From: Dechloromonas aromatica (nom. nud.)
GTDB lineage: Bacteria; Pseudomonadota; Gammaproteobacteria; Burkholderiales; Rhodocyclaceae
Direction: 5' to 3'
Length of the DNA: 64,000 nt
Assembly: GCA_017848965.1 (NCBI GenBank)
Contig: JAFIHA010000045.1
Span: 1-64,000, forward strand
The notes under the pieces were generated by a model. The model did not search any database. It was not told the DNA's origin and was given only the letters and a program-made list of their open reading frames with translations. This document shows, in pieces, positions 1-10,200 of the stretch; position 1 is the first letter of the stretch, and each line of letters opens with the position of its first letter. A program made the translations under genes and the position numbers.

Positions 1-7
1 CGGCAGC

Positions 8-2572
8 ATGCGCCACATGCAGGGCGTCGAGGATTACCGGGAAGTGCTGGGTAAATTGCAGGCTGCCTGGGACACCCTCGCCCTGCTCGGCCAGCTGACC
101 GGCGCCGCCACCGAAATGACCGGCACCCGCGAAGCCTTCGAGCGCCTCACCGGCGATCTGCTCAACCGCCTCGGGCAGGAAACCCGGCGCAAGGCAATCG
201 CCGAACTGCGCGCCAAGGCGCAGACCAGCATCGACATCCTGGTCCGCAACCTGTTCGAACGCACTGCCGACATCGGCTTCCTGGCCGCCGACGACGACAT
301 CCGGGAATTCCTTCAGGGCGACGGCGAAACTCGCGAAGCGCTGGAAACACGCTTTCACGAATACGTACAAAAATATTCCGTCTATGCCGACATCGTCCTC
401 TTCCGCGCCGACGGCCGGATCGCCGCCCGCCTGATGCCCGGTAGCTGCGAGGCCTGCGCGCACCCCTTGCTCGACGATGCCAGGTCGACGACCAGCGCTT
501 ACGTCGAATACTACGGCCCGGCCGACTTCCTCGCCCCCGGTCAGCACCTGCTCTATGCCTACCGCGTCGAGGACGCCGCCGGGGAATGCCTCGGCATCCT
601 GGCCCTGCATTTCCGTCTGGAAGACGAGATGCGCAGCATCTTCGCCAATCTGACCGGCACCGGCGACAGTTGCCTGCTGGCCAACTTCGACAGCGGCGGC
701 TTGGTGGTCGCGACATCTTCGCCCCTGCAGCTACCGGCCGGCACGCAACTGGATGACAGCCTGCGCCAGGCCCGTGGCGACGTCGTCCGCCTCGCCGGCC
801 GCGAATACCTGGCGATCGCCTGCGCTGCCCACCCTTACCAGGGCTATCCCGGCCCCGGCTGGTGCGGGCTGGCGATGGTCCCGCTCGAGTTTGCCTTCGA
901 GCGACGCGACAGCGAGCTACTCAAGCATATCGACAGCGCCATACTGCAAACCGTTGCCCACCAGCCCAAGTTGTTCAACGACGAACTGCGCTTGATCCCG
1001 CAACAGGCCGAACGCATTCAGGAAGACCTCAACCGTTCGGTGTGGAACGGATCGGTCCGCCAGGTGGATAACAACAGCGGCAACGCCGCCTTCGCCAAGA
1101 CCCTGCTCTGGGAAATCTCCAGCACCGGCCGCAAGACCCAGGCGGTGTTCGAACAATCGATCGGCAACCTGCACGAAACCGTCGTCGCCGCGCTGCTCCA
1201 GAACGGCATCTCGCGCGCCGCCTTCGCCATCGACGTGATGGACCGCAATCTCTACGAACGCGCCAACGACTGCCGCTGGTGGGCGCTCAATGCAACCTTC
1301 CGGCGAGTTCTGAGCGAACCCCGCGTCAGCCCGGAAGATGCCGTTCGCTGCGGCGAAATCCTGCGCTACATCAACGGTCTGTACACGGTTTACGCCAATC
1401 TCATCCTCTACGACGCCCACGGCCAGGTCATCGCCGTTTCCGACAGCGAGCAGGCAAGCCTGTGCGGCACCCGCCTGCACGAGGAATGGGTCGGTCGCAG
1501 CCTCGCCCTCGACAACTCGCAGGGCTACGTCTGCTCGCATTTCGCGCCGACGCCGCTGTACGGCAACCGGCATACCTACATCTACGCCGCCGCCATCCGC
1601 GATCCGCAGGACAGCCGCGTGGTCGGCGGCATCGGCATCGTCTTCGACGGCCAGCCGCAGTTTGCCGCCATGCTCAACGACGCCCTGCCGCGCGATGCCG
1701 CCGGTCAGCCGATCGCCGACACCTTTGCCCTGTTTGCCCAGCGCGATGGCAGGATTGTCGCCAGCAGCGACCCGCGTTTCGCCATCGGCAGCACCATCGC
1801 GCTCAGCGCAAGCCAGCGCCAGCTCGGACGCGGCGGACGCATGGCCGACATCATCACTCAGGATGAACACTACTTCGCGCTCGGCACCGCCGTTTCCGCG
1901 GGCTACCGGGAATACAAGACCAGCGACGGCCACAGCGACGAAATCCTCGCCCTCTCCGCCTTCCCGCTTGGCAAGTCTGGCACCGTCGTCGATGACAAAC
2001 GCAGGAACAGCGCCCCGGCGGTTGGCAACCGTGCCCGCCGCCTGGGCAACGGCGGCGACTGCATCGAGATCGCCACCTTCTTCATCGGCCGCCAATGGCT
2101 CGGCATCCCCGCAACCGACGTCGTCGAAGCCATCGATGCCGACGACCTTACCCCGGTATTCGGCGGTCGCAGCGACCTCGTCGCCGGCGTCAAGATGTAC
2201 CGCGGCAACCTCATCTCGGTCGTCCATCTCGCCCGCCTGCTGCAACCCGGCGCGCCGATTCCCGAACGTGTCCGCCAGATCGTCGTCGTCCGCACCCACG
2301 GCAAGACCTGTCTGGGCCTGCTGGTGGACGAACTGGGCGAAATCCCGGAAATCTCGCGCGACGAAATCAAGGCGGTCAACCACATGGCCGCCGCCGGCGA
2401 CGCCCTGACCGTCGGCATCGTCGAAGGCATGCGGCGCAGCGAAGACCGTCACGGACTGCTCTCCATTCTGGCCAGTGACCGACTCTGCCACCGTATCGGC
2501 TGCCACTGCGAGACACCGGAAGCCCCGCGCACCATCGAACTTGCGATCGCCAGCCGGGCGGGACCGGCATGA
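8..2572 (+). CDS. Cache-domain protein with C-terminal CheW domain (chemotaxis/signalling)
   Basis: Protein of about 854 residues. The last ~160 residues form a CheW-like SH3 fold domain (from about residue 690: IATFFIGRQWLGIP, then GVKMYRGNLISVVHLARLL and TCLGLLVDELGEI). CheW domains dock CheA and receptors. Two upstream stretches (about residues 95-215 and 410-560) resemble Cache ligand-sensing folds, with patterns such as YADIVLFRADGRI and YANLILYDAHGQV. I see no transmembrane segment and no MCP methyl-accepting helix, so it is predicted to be cytoplasmic. Only seven bases precede the first ATG and none form a stop, so the true start could lie outside the window; a second ATG is three codons in. 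The function is inferred from domains: probably a soluble sensor or coupling protein feeding a chemosensory array. Confidence 0.75.
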   Translation: MRHMQGVEDYREVLGKLQAAWDTLALLGQLTGAATEMTGTREAFERLTGDLLNRLGQETRRKAIAELRAKAQTSIDILVRNLFERTADIGFLAADDDIREFLQGDGETREALETRFHEYVQKYSVYADIVLFRADGRIAARLMPGSCEACAHPLLDDARSTTSAYVEYYGPADFLAPGQHLLYAYRVEDAAGECLGILALHFRLEDEMRSIFANLTGTGDSCLLANFDSGGLVVATSSPLQLPAGTQLDDSLRQARGDVVRLAGREYLAIACAAHPYQGYPGPGWCGLAMVPLEFAFERRDSELLKHIDSAILQTVAHQPKLFNDELRLIPQQAERIQEDLNRSVWNGSVRQVDNNSGNAAFAKTLLWEISSTGRKTQAVFEQSIGNLHETVVAALLQNGISRAAFAIDVMDRNLYERANDCRWWALNATFRRVLSEPRVSPEDAVRCGEILRYINGLYTVYANLILYDAHGQVIAVSDSEQASLCGTRLHEEWVGRSLALDNSQGYVCSHFAPTPLYGNRHTYIYAAAIRDPQDSRVVGGIGIVFDGQPQFAAMLNDALPRDAAGQPIADTFALFAQRDGRIVASSDPRFAIGSTIALSASQRQLGRGGRMADIITQDEHYFALGTAVSAGYREYKTSDGHSDEILALSAFPLGKSGTVVDDKRRNSAPAVGNRARRLGNGGDCIEIATFFIGRQWLGIPATDVVEAIDADDLTPVFGGRSDLVAGVKMYRGNLISVVHLARLLQPGAPIPERVRQIVVVRTHGKTCLGLLVDELGEIPEISRDEIKAVNHMAAAGDALTVGIVEGMRRSEDRHGLLSILASDRLCHRIGCHCETPEAPRTIELAIASRAGPA

Positions 2573-2612
2573 GGCATACTCGGGCACCGATCACCACTTC
2601 CCGGGTCGCCCG

Positions 2613-2981
2613 ATGATCCCATTGCAAGACTACGCCTCAGTCACTCCCTACATCACCAAGGATGGCTCCGAGATCCGCGAACTGATGCACCCCAAGGTTC
2701 ACGGCAACCGCAGCCAGAGCCTGGCCGAAGCCACCATCCTGCCCGGTTGCAAAACCGAACTGCACCGCCACGCGCAAACCGAAGAGCTTTATCACATCAC
2801 CGCCGGCCACGGCCGCATGACCCTGGGCGATGAGACCTTTCCCGTCCAGCCTGGCGACACCGTCTGCATCCCGCCCGGCACAGCGCACTGCATCGAGGCC
2901 GTCGGCGAGGAGACGCTGAAGCTGCTGTGCTGTTGCTCACCGGCTTACGATCATGCGGATACGGAATTGCTTCAGGGCTGA
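2613..2981 (+). CDS. Small cupin-domain protein
   Basis: 122-residue single-domain cupin. Motif 1 is visible as ELHRHAQTEELYHITAG (His-x-His ... Glu) and motif 2 as PGDTVCIPPGTAHCIEAVG, which together give the usual His/His/Glu/His metal-site ligands. The ATG at 2613 is chosen because it starts just before the conserved domain; an open frame extends further 5' but overlaps the end of the previous gene. The fold is clear but the substrate is not: small cupins of this type are annotated as mannose-6-phosphate isomerase-like or simply cupin 2. It ends 56 bases before the predicted start of the helicase gene of the island, so it is probably the last host gene on that side. Confidence 0.8.
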   Translation: MIPLQDYASVTPYITKDGSEIRELMHPKVHGNRSQSLAEATILPGCKTELHRHAQTEELYHITAGHGRMTLGDETFPVQPGDTVCIPPGTAHCIEAVGEETLKLLCCCSPAYDHADTELLQG

Positions 2982-3037
2982 ATTTCGCATTACCGGAAGA
3001 CAATGTAATATCCCTGGACTATCGAAGGGAGAAGGCA

Positions 3038-5902
3038 TTGGCGACAGAACAAATCTCAGCCTTTCACGGCAAGTACTACGCCTGGGAACTTACCCGCCGC
3101 CGCGCCGCCGGTGAAGAAGACCGCATTGCCCAATCCCTGTTCGACGCCAGCGTAGACCTCAACCCACACCAGATCGATGCCGCGCTGTTCGCGCTCAACA
3201 ACCCGCTGAGCAAGGGCGTCGTCCTCGCCGATGAAGTCGGCCTCGGCAAAACCATTGAAGCCTCGCTGGTGCTTTGCCAACTCTGGGCCGAGCGCAAACG
3301 CCGGCTGATCGTCATCTGCCCGGCCGCGCTGCGCAAGCAATGGGCGCTCGAACTCAGCGAGAAATTCAACCTTCCCGCCGAAGTCCTCGACGCCCGCACC
3401 TGGAAAGACCTGCAACAACGCGGCACTTACGCCCCGTTCGACCGCGATGTGATCAGCGTCTGCTCCTACCATTTCGCCGCCCGAATGGAACAGGCCATCG
3501 GCAGCATTCCCTGGGACGTCGCCGTCATCGACGAAGCGCACAAGCTGCGCAACGCCCACCGTAAGAGCCACGCCACCGGCCAAAGCCTGAAGCGTTCGCT
3601 GGCCGGCCGCAAAAAACTGCTGCTCACTGCCACGCCGCTGCAAAACTCCTTGATGGAGCTTTACGGCCTCACCTCGCTGATTGACGAAGAAATCTTCGGT
3701 GACGAACGCAGCTTCCGCTCCCAGTACGGCAATATCGACGGCGACCTGCAGGCGCTGCGCCGCCGCCTGACGCCTTTCATCAAGCGCACCTTGCGCAAGG
3801 ACGTCCTCGAATACGTCCCCTACACCCAGCGTCACGCACTGACCACACCCTTCAAACCGAGCGAGGACGAACACCAGCTCTACGAACTGGTTTCAACCTA
3901 TCTACAGCGGGATTTCAGCTACGGCTTCCCGCAACGGCAAAAGCATCTGGTCGGGCTGATCCTGCGCAAGCTGCTCGCATCGTCGACCGAAGCCATCACC
4001 GCCACACTGGAAGCCATCCGCAGCCGCCTGCAAAAATTGCTCGACAAGCAAAGCATCGACGAAGAATGGTTCGCCCACCTGGTCGAAGACGACGACCTCG
4101 AAGACGAATTGCTCGAAGCCGCCGAAGACGAAGCTCTGGAAGCCGAAGGCAACCCGGAAAGCATCGACTACACCCTGGTTAAACAGGAACTGACGGAACT
4201 TGATCAATATCTGGCGCTCGCCCGCACCATCCGCGAAGACCAGAAATCCCACGCCCTGCTGCATGCCCTGCAACAAGGTTTCGAGCGCATGCAAGGCATG
4301 GGGGCCGCGCGCAAAGTCGTGATATTCACCGAATCCCGGCGCACCCAGGACTACCTCGCCCGCTTTCTCGAAGCCCACGGCTACGCTGGCAAGGTGGTCA
4401 CCTTCAGCGGCACCAACAATACCCAGAACGCCACCGGCATCTACCAACGCTGGCTGGCCAAATACAGCGGCAGCGACCGCGTCACCGGCTCCCCCGCCAT
4501 CGACCGCCGCACTGCGCTGATCGACCACTTCCGCGCCGATGCCGAAATCCTCATCGCCACCGAAGCCGCCGCCGAAGGCGTCAACCTCCAGTTCTGCTCG
4601 CTGCTCGTCAATTACGACCTGCCCTGGAACCCGCAACGCGTCGAACAACGCATCGGCCGCTGCCATCGTTACGGCCAGCAGTTCGACGTGGTCGTCATCA
4701 ACTTCCTCAACCAGCGCAATGCCGCCGACCAGCGCGTGCTGGAACTGCTGCAGGATAAATTTCACCTGTTCGACGGCGTCTTCGGCGCTTCCGACCAGAT
4801 ACTCGGCCAGATCGAAAGCGGCATCGACTTTGAAAAACGCATTGCCGAAATCTACGACCGCTGCCGCACCCCGGCCGCCATCGAAGCCGCCTTCGCCACC
4901 CTGCGCGCCGAACTCGAAGAAGACATCCAGGCCCGCATGGCCCACACCGAGCAACTGCTGCTCGAACACTTCGACGCCGACATCCACGATCTCCTGCGCA
5001 GTCAGAAAGAAAAAGCCGAAAGCCAGCTCGACCGCATCACCCGCTACTTCTGGAAGCTCACCCAACTGATCCTGGCCGGACACGCCCGCTTCGACAGCCA
5101 AACGCTTGCCTTCACCCTGCAAACTCCGCCGCTGCTTGCCGCGCCGGCAGGGCTTTACCACCTAATCCGCAAGGGCCAGATCCCGCCCGACCACGCCCGT
5201 ATCTATCGCCTGACCCATCCCCTTGGCGAATACGTCCTGGAACGCGGCCGCCATCTGGATACACCGCGCAGCCACCTGCATTTCGACGCCAGCGGCCAAA
5301 AACCGCGCATCGCCATGCTCGAACAACTGGCCGGGCAAAGCGGCTGGCTACAACTCAACCTGCTCGAACTCGACAGCTTCCAGCGCGAGGAACACCTGGT
5401 CTTCACCGCGCAGAACGACGCCGGCGAAATCCTGGAACAGGAAATCTGCGAAAAACTCTTCCAGATCGCTGCCGAAACCCGGCCGCTGGAGAGCCTGGCG
5501 CCGCCCGACAGCCTCGCCGGCAATGCCCGCCAGCAACTGCAAGCCGCCCTCGCCCGCGCCCTCGAACAAAACGACCAGTACTTCCAGCAAGAACGCGAAA
5601 AACTTGATGCCTGGGCAGAGGACCGCATCCTCGCCGCCGAACAGGCGCTCCAAGACACCAAGCTCAAACTCAAGGCCCTGAAGCGCCAGGCGCGCACTGC
5701 CATGAGCATGGACGAAGCCCGCCGCCTGCAAGAAGAAACCCGCAAGGTCGAAGCCGAACAACGCCGGCAGCGCCAAGCCATTTTTGAAGTCGAAGACGAC
5801 ATCGAAGCCAAGCGCGACGCCCTCATCGCCGCGCTGGAAAAGCGTCTGCACCAGGCCAGCAATACCCGTGAGCTATTCACGATACGCTGGTCGGTCGACT
5901 AA
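3038..5902 (+). CDS. SNF2/RapA-family DEAD/DEAH-box helicase of the accessory island
   Basis: Superfamily 2 ATPase of SNF2 type, about 954 residues. Helicase motifs appear in order: Q-like region (DLNPHQIDAALFAL), Walker A DEVGLGKTIEAS (Lys about residue 71), DEAH box VIDEAHKLRN (about residue 165), motif III LTATPLQNS, and motif VI QRIGRCHRYGQ, the QRxGRxxRxGQ signature of SNF2 proteins. The C-terminal ~250 residues are charged and coiled-coil-like. An open frame starts earlier at 2927 inside the cupin gene; I prefer the TTG at 3038 because an AAGGGAG Shine-Dalgarno lies just upstream. Such helicases move on duplex DNA or displace bound protein. Similar SNF2 proteins occur in phage-defence loci such as DISARM class 1 (DrmD), but the other DISARM genes are absent. 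GC looks host-like, unlike the last three island genes. Confidence 0.85.
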   Translation: MATEQISAFHGKYYAWELTRRRAAGEEDRIAQSLFDASVDLNPHQIDAALFALNNPLSKGVVLADEVGLGKTIEASLVLCQLWAERKRRLIVICPAALRKQWALELSEKFNLPAEVLDARTWKDLQQRGTYAPFDRDVISVCSYHFAARMEQAIGSIPWDVAVIDEAHKLRNAHRKSHATGQSLKRSLAGRKKLLLTATPLQNSLMELYGLTSLIDEEIFGDERSFRSQYGNIDGDLQALRRRLTPFIKRTLRKDVLEYVPYTQRHALTTPFKPSEDEHQLYELVSTYLQRDFSYGFPQRQKHLVGLILRKLLASSTEAITATLEAIRSRLQKLLDKQSIDEEWFAHLVEDDDLEDELLEAAEDEALEAEGNPESIDYTLVKQELTELDQYLALARTIREDQKSHALLHALQQGFERMQGMGAARKVVIFTESRRTQDYLARFLEAHGYAGKVVTFSGTNNTQNATGIYQRWLAKYSGSDRVTGSPAIDRRTALIDHFRADAEILIATEAAAEGVNLQFCSLLVNYDLPWNPQRVEQRIGRCHRYGQQFDVVVINFLNQRNAADQRVLELLQDKFHLFDGVFGASDQILGQIESGIDFEKRIAEIYDRCRTPAAIEAAFATLRAELEEDIQARMAHTEQLLLEHFDADIHDLLRSQKEKAESQLDRITRYFWKLTQLILAGHARFDSQTLAFTLQTPPLLAAPAGLYHLIRKGQIPPDHARIYRLTHPLGEYVLERGRHLDTPRSHLHFDASGQKPRIAMLEQLAGQSGWLQLNLLELDSFQREEHLVFTAQNDAGEILEQEICEKLFQIAAETRPLESLAPPDSLAGNARQQLQAALARALEQNDQYFQQEREKLDAWAEDRILAAEQALQDTKLKLKALKRQARTAMSMDEARRLQEETRKVEAEQRRQRQAIFEVEDDIEAKRDALIAALEKRLHQASNTRELFTIRWSVD

Positions 5903-5908
5903 ACGGAC

Positions 5909-5943
5909 AACGTGTCGATGAATCATTATTTCATCGACACGTT
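5909..5943. promoter_or_regulatory. Inverted repeat 1 upstream of fic (operator or terminator)
   Basis: Perfect 14-bp inverted repeat with arms AACGTGTCGATGAA and TTCATCGACACGTT around a 7-base loop, seven bases after the helicase stop codon. It is followed by TTT on the plus strand, so it could end the helicase transcript. The outer half-site CGTGTCGAT recurs in a second palindrome 34 bases downstream, which argues for a protein-binding site, plausibly for the winged-helix end of the Fic protein. Both roles are possible. Confidence 0.65.
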
Positions 5944-5976
5944 TTTCGATATGTCGTCACCGTCGACACGAGACAA

Positions 5977-6013
5977 AAACGTGTCGATTTTTTTAAAAAA
6001 TATCGACACGTTT
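5977..6013. promoter_or_regulatory. Inverted repeat 2 upstream of fic, same half-site
   Basis: 12-bp inverted repeat, arms AAACGTGTCGAT and ATCGACACGTTT, around an AT-only core of six T, six A and one T. It shares the CGTGTCGAT half-site with the palindrome at 5909-5943. A further isolated half-site TCGACACG lies between them (5963-5970). The AT core could hold a -10 element, so binding here would block transcription of fic. It lies 64 bases before the chosen fic ATG. Confidence 0.65.
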
Positions 6014-6018
6014 GATTG

Positions 6019-6059
6019 ACCTGTCGCCAGCAACGACATATCCTCCGAACCTGTCGCCA
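6019..6059 (+). repeat. Direct repeat ACCTGTCGCCA, two copies 30 bp apart
   Basis: The 11-mer ACCTGTCGCCA occurs at 6019-6029 and again at 6049-6059, exactly 30 bases apart, between the second palindrome and the fic ATG at 6078. The spacing is about three helical turns, so two copies of a protein could bind on the same DNA face. The core TGTCG is shared with the palindromes. Its function is unknown. Confidence 0.5.
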
Positions 6060-6077
6060 AAAATCGATTTCGACACC

Positions 6078-7190
6078 ATGAGCCCTCCTGACTGGCACCC
6101 GGAACAGCCCTACAACGCCCTTCCCCTCCTGCCGCCCGGTCAGGAGATCGAAACCCGGGCGGTGCTCAAACGCTGCATCACCGCGCGGGCAGCCCTCGCC
6201 GAACTCAAGCAGGCTGCCGAGCTGATCCCCAATCAGGACATGCTCATCAACACCATTCCCCTGCTCGAAGCGAAAGACAGTTCGGAAATCGAAAACATCG
6301 TCACCAGCACCGACAAGCTCTTTCAGTTTGCCCAAAGCGACAGCCAAGCCGACCCGGCAACCAAGGAAGCCCTGCGCTACCGCACCGCGCTCTACCGTGG
6401 CTTCCGCTCGCTCGCCGAGCGTCCGCTCTGTACCGCCACGGCCATCGAGATTTGCCGCACGACCAAGGGCGTGGCCATGGATATCCGCCGCACGCCCGGT
6501 ACCCGTCTGGCCAACGACCGCACAGGCGAAACCATCTACACCCCGCCGGAAGGCGAAACCCGGCTGCGCGACCTGCTTTCCAACTGGGAGAAATTCCTGC
6601 ACTACCAGGAAGACATCGATCCCTTGGTGCGCATGGCGGTTGCCCATTACCAGTTCGAGGCCATCCACCCTTTCACCGACGGCAACGGCCGCACCGGTCG
6701 TGTCATCAACATCCTCTACCTCATCCAGCAAGACCTGCTTGGCCTGCCCATCCTCTACCTGAGCCGGCACATCATTGCCCACAAGGCCGATTACTACCGG
6801 CTTCTGCTCGACGTCACGCGCCATGGCGCCTGGGAGCCCTGGATACTCTTCATGCTGCAAGCCGTTGAAGAAACCGCCCAATGGACCACTGCCAAGATTG
6901 CCGCCATCCGCAGCCTGGCCGAGCACACCGCCAACCACATCCGCGAAAAACAAGCCAAGATCTACAGCCGCGAACTGGTCGACGTCATCTTCGAGCAGCC
7001 CTACTGCCGCATCGCCAATCTGGTCGACAAGAAAATCGCCCAGCGCCAGGCCGCCTCAAGCTACCTCAAGGAACTGGTTGCCATTGGTGTACTGAAAGAA
7101 CTGCAAGTCGGCCGGGAAAAGCTGTTTACCCACCCCAAGCTGATGCAACTCCTAACCCGCGACAGCAATCAGTTTGCTGCCTACGCCTGA
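6078..7190 (+). CDS. Fic-family protein (predicted AMP-transferase) with C-terminal winged helix
   Basis: 370-residue Fic protein. The catalytic motif [12 protein letters not shown] is intact, with His about residue 197; this is the canonical HPFx(D/E)GNGR form that transfers AMP from ATP to a target hydroxyl. An N-terminal SSEIEN segment fits the inhibitory (S/T)xxxE(G/N) helix of class II Fic proteins, whose Glu blocks ATP binding until relieved. The last ~70 residues (from about [11 protein letters not shown]) resemble a winged helix-turn-helix, common in this family. The ATG at 6078 is chosen over an upstream in-frame TTG at 6012 because the TTG sits in a palindrome; no strong Shine-Dalgarno is visible. 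It lies between the helicase and methyltransferase genes of the island. It may act as switch, toxin-like effector or autoregulator; the target is unknown. Confidence 0.9.
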   Translation: MSPPDWHPEQPYNALPLLPPGQEIETRAVLKRCITARAALAELKQAAELIPNQDMLINTIPLLEAKDSSEIENIVTSTDKLFQFAQSDSQADPATKEALRYRTALYRGFRSLAERPLCTATAIEICRTTKGVAMDIRRTPGTRLANDRTGETIYTPPEGETRLRDLLSNWEKFLHYQEDIDPLVRMAVAHYQFEAIHPFTDGNGRTGRVINILYLIQQDLLGLPILYLSRHIIAHKADYYRLLLDVTRHGAWEPWILFMLQAVEETAQWTTAKIAAIRSLAEHTANHIREKQAKIYSRELVDVIFEQPYCRIANLVDKKIAQRQAASSYLKELVAIGVLKELQVGREKLFTHPKLMQLLTRDSNQFAAYA

Positions 7191-7262
7191 ACATCGCCGA
7201 AGGCCGCGCCGTACTGTAAATCCCACGGTCGACCGCCAGAAACCACGAAAAATCGAGACACC

Positions 7263-10200
7263 ATGACGACCAGCGACAAACGCCAGCAACTCATCGCCAA
7301 GCTCAAAGAATTGTTCCAGATGGATCAGGCCGATCTCGACTTCGGCATCTACCGCATCATGAATACCAAGCGGGATGAAATCACACGCTTCCTGGAACAA
7401 GATCTGATGCCTACTCTGCGCAGCACGCTGGAAAAATTTCAACCCGCCGGGCAAGCAGAAAAACAAGCGGCACTCGAAGAGGCCATCAAGGCGGCTCATA
7501 CCGCCGGCTTCGACCCGGAACAATCGCCCAAGGTGCAACAACTGCGTGCCGAATTGAGCCAAAGCGTCGACCTGGAGACGGAAGAAGAAACCATCTATTC
7601 CGACCTGACCACCTTCTTCAGCCGCTACTACCAAGGTGGTGACTTCATGTCGCTACGCCGCTACAAGGAAGGTGTCTATGCCCTTCCCTATGAGGGTGAA
7701 GAAGTCAAACTGCATTGGGCCAATGCTGACCAGTACTACATCAAGACCGCCGAAAATTTCACCCGCTACGCCTTCAAGACCCCGCAAGGTCGCGTGCGTT
7801 TTGAACTGATCGCGGCCAGCACAGAGCGCGATAACGTAAAGGCCAGCGCAGAGAACGAACGCCGTTTTATACTCGCCGAGCACCCGCTCGCCGAAGAAAA
7901 CGGCGAACTGGTCATTTACTTTGAGTTTCGCCCCGACCCGGACAAACGCAAACAGAAGGAACTCAACACCCTGGCCGTCAGCAGCCTGCTGGCGCTGCCC
8001 GCTGGCGCGCCGCTGACTCAAGGCATTCAGCAGTGGGCAAGCTGGCAACAGGGATTGGCGAGCATCGCCGATCCGGAAAAAAGCAAAAGCCGCAGCTTGC
8101 TTGAAAAACACTTGAGCGACTACACCGCCAAGAACACCTTCGACTACTTCATCCATAAGGATCTCGGCAAATTCCTGCGCCGCGAACTGGACTTCTTCAT
8201 CAAGAACGAAGTCATGCACCTGGACGACATCCAAGACGAAACCGCACCCAAGGTCGAGCAATACCTTGCCCGTATCAAGGCCATGCGCCAGATCGCCCAC
8301 AAAATCATCGCCTTTCTGGCGCAACTGGAAAATTTCCAGAAAAAACTCTGGCTGAAAAAGAAATTCGTTTTGGAAACCCAGTGGCTGATTACGCTGGATC
8401 GCATTGACGAAAGCCTCTACCCGGAAATTTGCGAACAGGCGGAAAAACCTGCCCGTGGATGGGATGGCAAGACGCGTAGCCAGCGTGAGGAATGGCTGGA
8501 ACTCTTCCATATTGACCAAGGAGCCAATGCCATCTATACCGAGCCGTTGAGCCCGGCTTTCCTGAAAGCGAATCCCTCGCTGGTACTTGATACCAGTTAT
8601 TTTAACCAGGAACTGACCGACCGCTTGTTGGATGCCATTGCCGAGCAAGGCTCTTTGGATGAGCAAACAGATGCATTGCTGGTGCACGGTGAAAACTTCC
8701 AAGTCTTGCGATTACTAGAAACCCGATACCGGGAACAAATTCGCTGCATTGCCATTGACCCTCCATATAACCGCTTGGGCGACGGATTCCCCTACAAAGA
8801 CAATTACCGTCACTCCTCCTGGCTGACGATGATGCGTGACCGCTTGGGCGTAGCAGCAAGTTTTTTGCGACAAGATGGCGCGCTATTCTCGAATATTGAC
8901 GAAAACGAACGGGATAGTCTGCAGGCCGTACTAGACCTGACGTTTGGCAAGGAAAACCGAGTTGAAGAGTTGATCTGGGCGCAGAACACCACCCACAGCC
9001 AATCTCCACTTTATTCGACGAATCATGAATATGTGGAAGTTTATGCGCGTAACCGTCAATCAGCAGAACAAGACCCCAAAATGTTCCGGGAGCCAAAGCC
9101 GGGTTACTTTGAAGTGATGGAGCTATTGAAGAAAATCTCGCCGACCTTCCCGCCGCTTGCCGAAATCGAACAGCGTATTGATGAACTGTTTAAACAGCAC
9201 ATTGAGGAATACAAGGAAGAACTGAGCGAGCAAGGGCTGCAATACGACGAAGAAACCAAGAAACAAGACCCTTGGCGGGGCATTTATGCCTACAACAATG
9301 CCGAATATCGAAGCGCTGATGGCCAAGTTGTGAATGAAGCTGACGCGGCAAAGCAAAATGCTCGTATTTGCCTTTATCAGCCAGACAATGCTTCTGCTCC
9401 TTCACAAAAACAAGCAGACTCCACTAAAGATCCTAACGACCCAAACTACCGTTTTTATAAGCCCTTACATCCATCAACCGGCAAAGAATGCCCATTCCCG
9501 AAGCGTGGCTGGGCTTGGCCTTTTTCTTGGCCAGAAACTAACCGCGAAAGTTTTACCACCCTGGAAAAACAAGGGCGTATCGCTTGGGGAAAAGATGAAA
9601 CGACAATTCCACGCTTCAAACGATATTTACACGAGGTGGAAACCAATGTGGCCAAGTCGTTTTTTCACGACTATACCGATGGCGAAAAACAACTTGGGGC
9701 TCTCTTTGGCTTGTCTGGTGTCTTTCCTACACCGAAACCAACGACTCTTCCCTGTCGTTTCATTTCTCAAGTCGCCCAAAAAGGCGATACTGTCATGGAT
9801 TTTTTCGGTGGCTCCGGTACCACTGGCCATGCCGTCATCAACCTGAACCGTGAAGACAACGGAACGCGCAAATTTGTGCTGGTTGAGGCCGGCGAGCACT
9901 TTGATCAGGTGCTGACCGAGCGCATCAAAAAAGTGGTTTATGCCCCCGCTTGGGATAATGGCCAGCCAGTTACCAGGCCGACAGAACCGTTGACTAGAGG
10001 CAACCCACGACTGATCAAACTACTACGGGTAGAGTCCTACGAGGACACTTTGTCCAATCTGGGAAACCCGACTCAAACAACTGCTCAGCAAAATTTGCTC
10101 AAAGGCAAGGCAGCATTCCGGGAAGGCTATCTGCTCAATTACATGCTTTCACTCGAATGCCTAGCCCCCTTGATGAGCCTGGATCACTTTACAGATCCGT

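Noticed and set aside
917..2587. Long minus-strand open frame of 556 codons opposite the Cache-CheW gene
   Set aside because: It is a high-GC shadow of the plus-strand gene: its composition is Ala/Gly/Asp/Val-rich and no domain is recognisable. The same holds for other long antisense frames over infB, nusA, pyrG, hom/alaA and gcvP.
6012..6077. Earlier TTG start for fic
   Set aside because: The TTG is part of the right arm of a palindrome and the added 22 residues do not resemble Fic N-termini.
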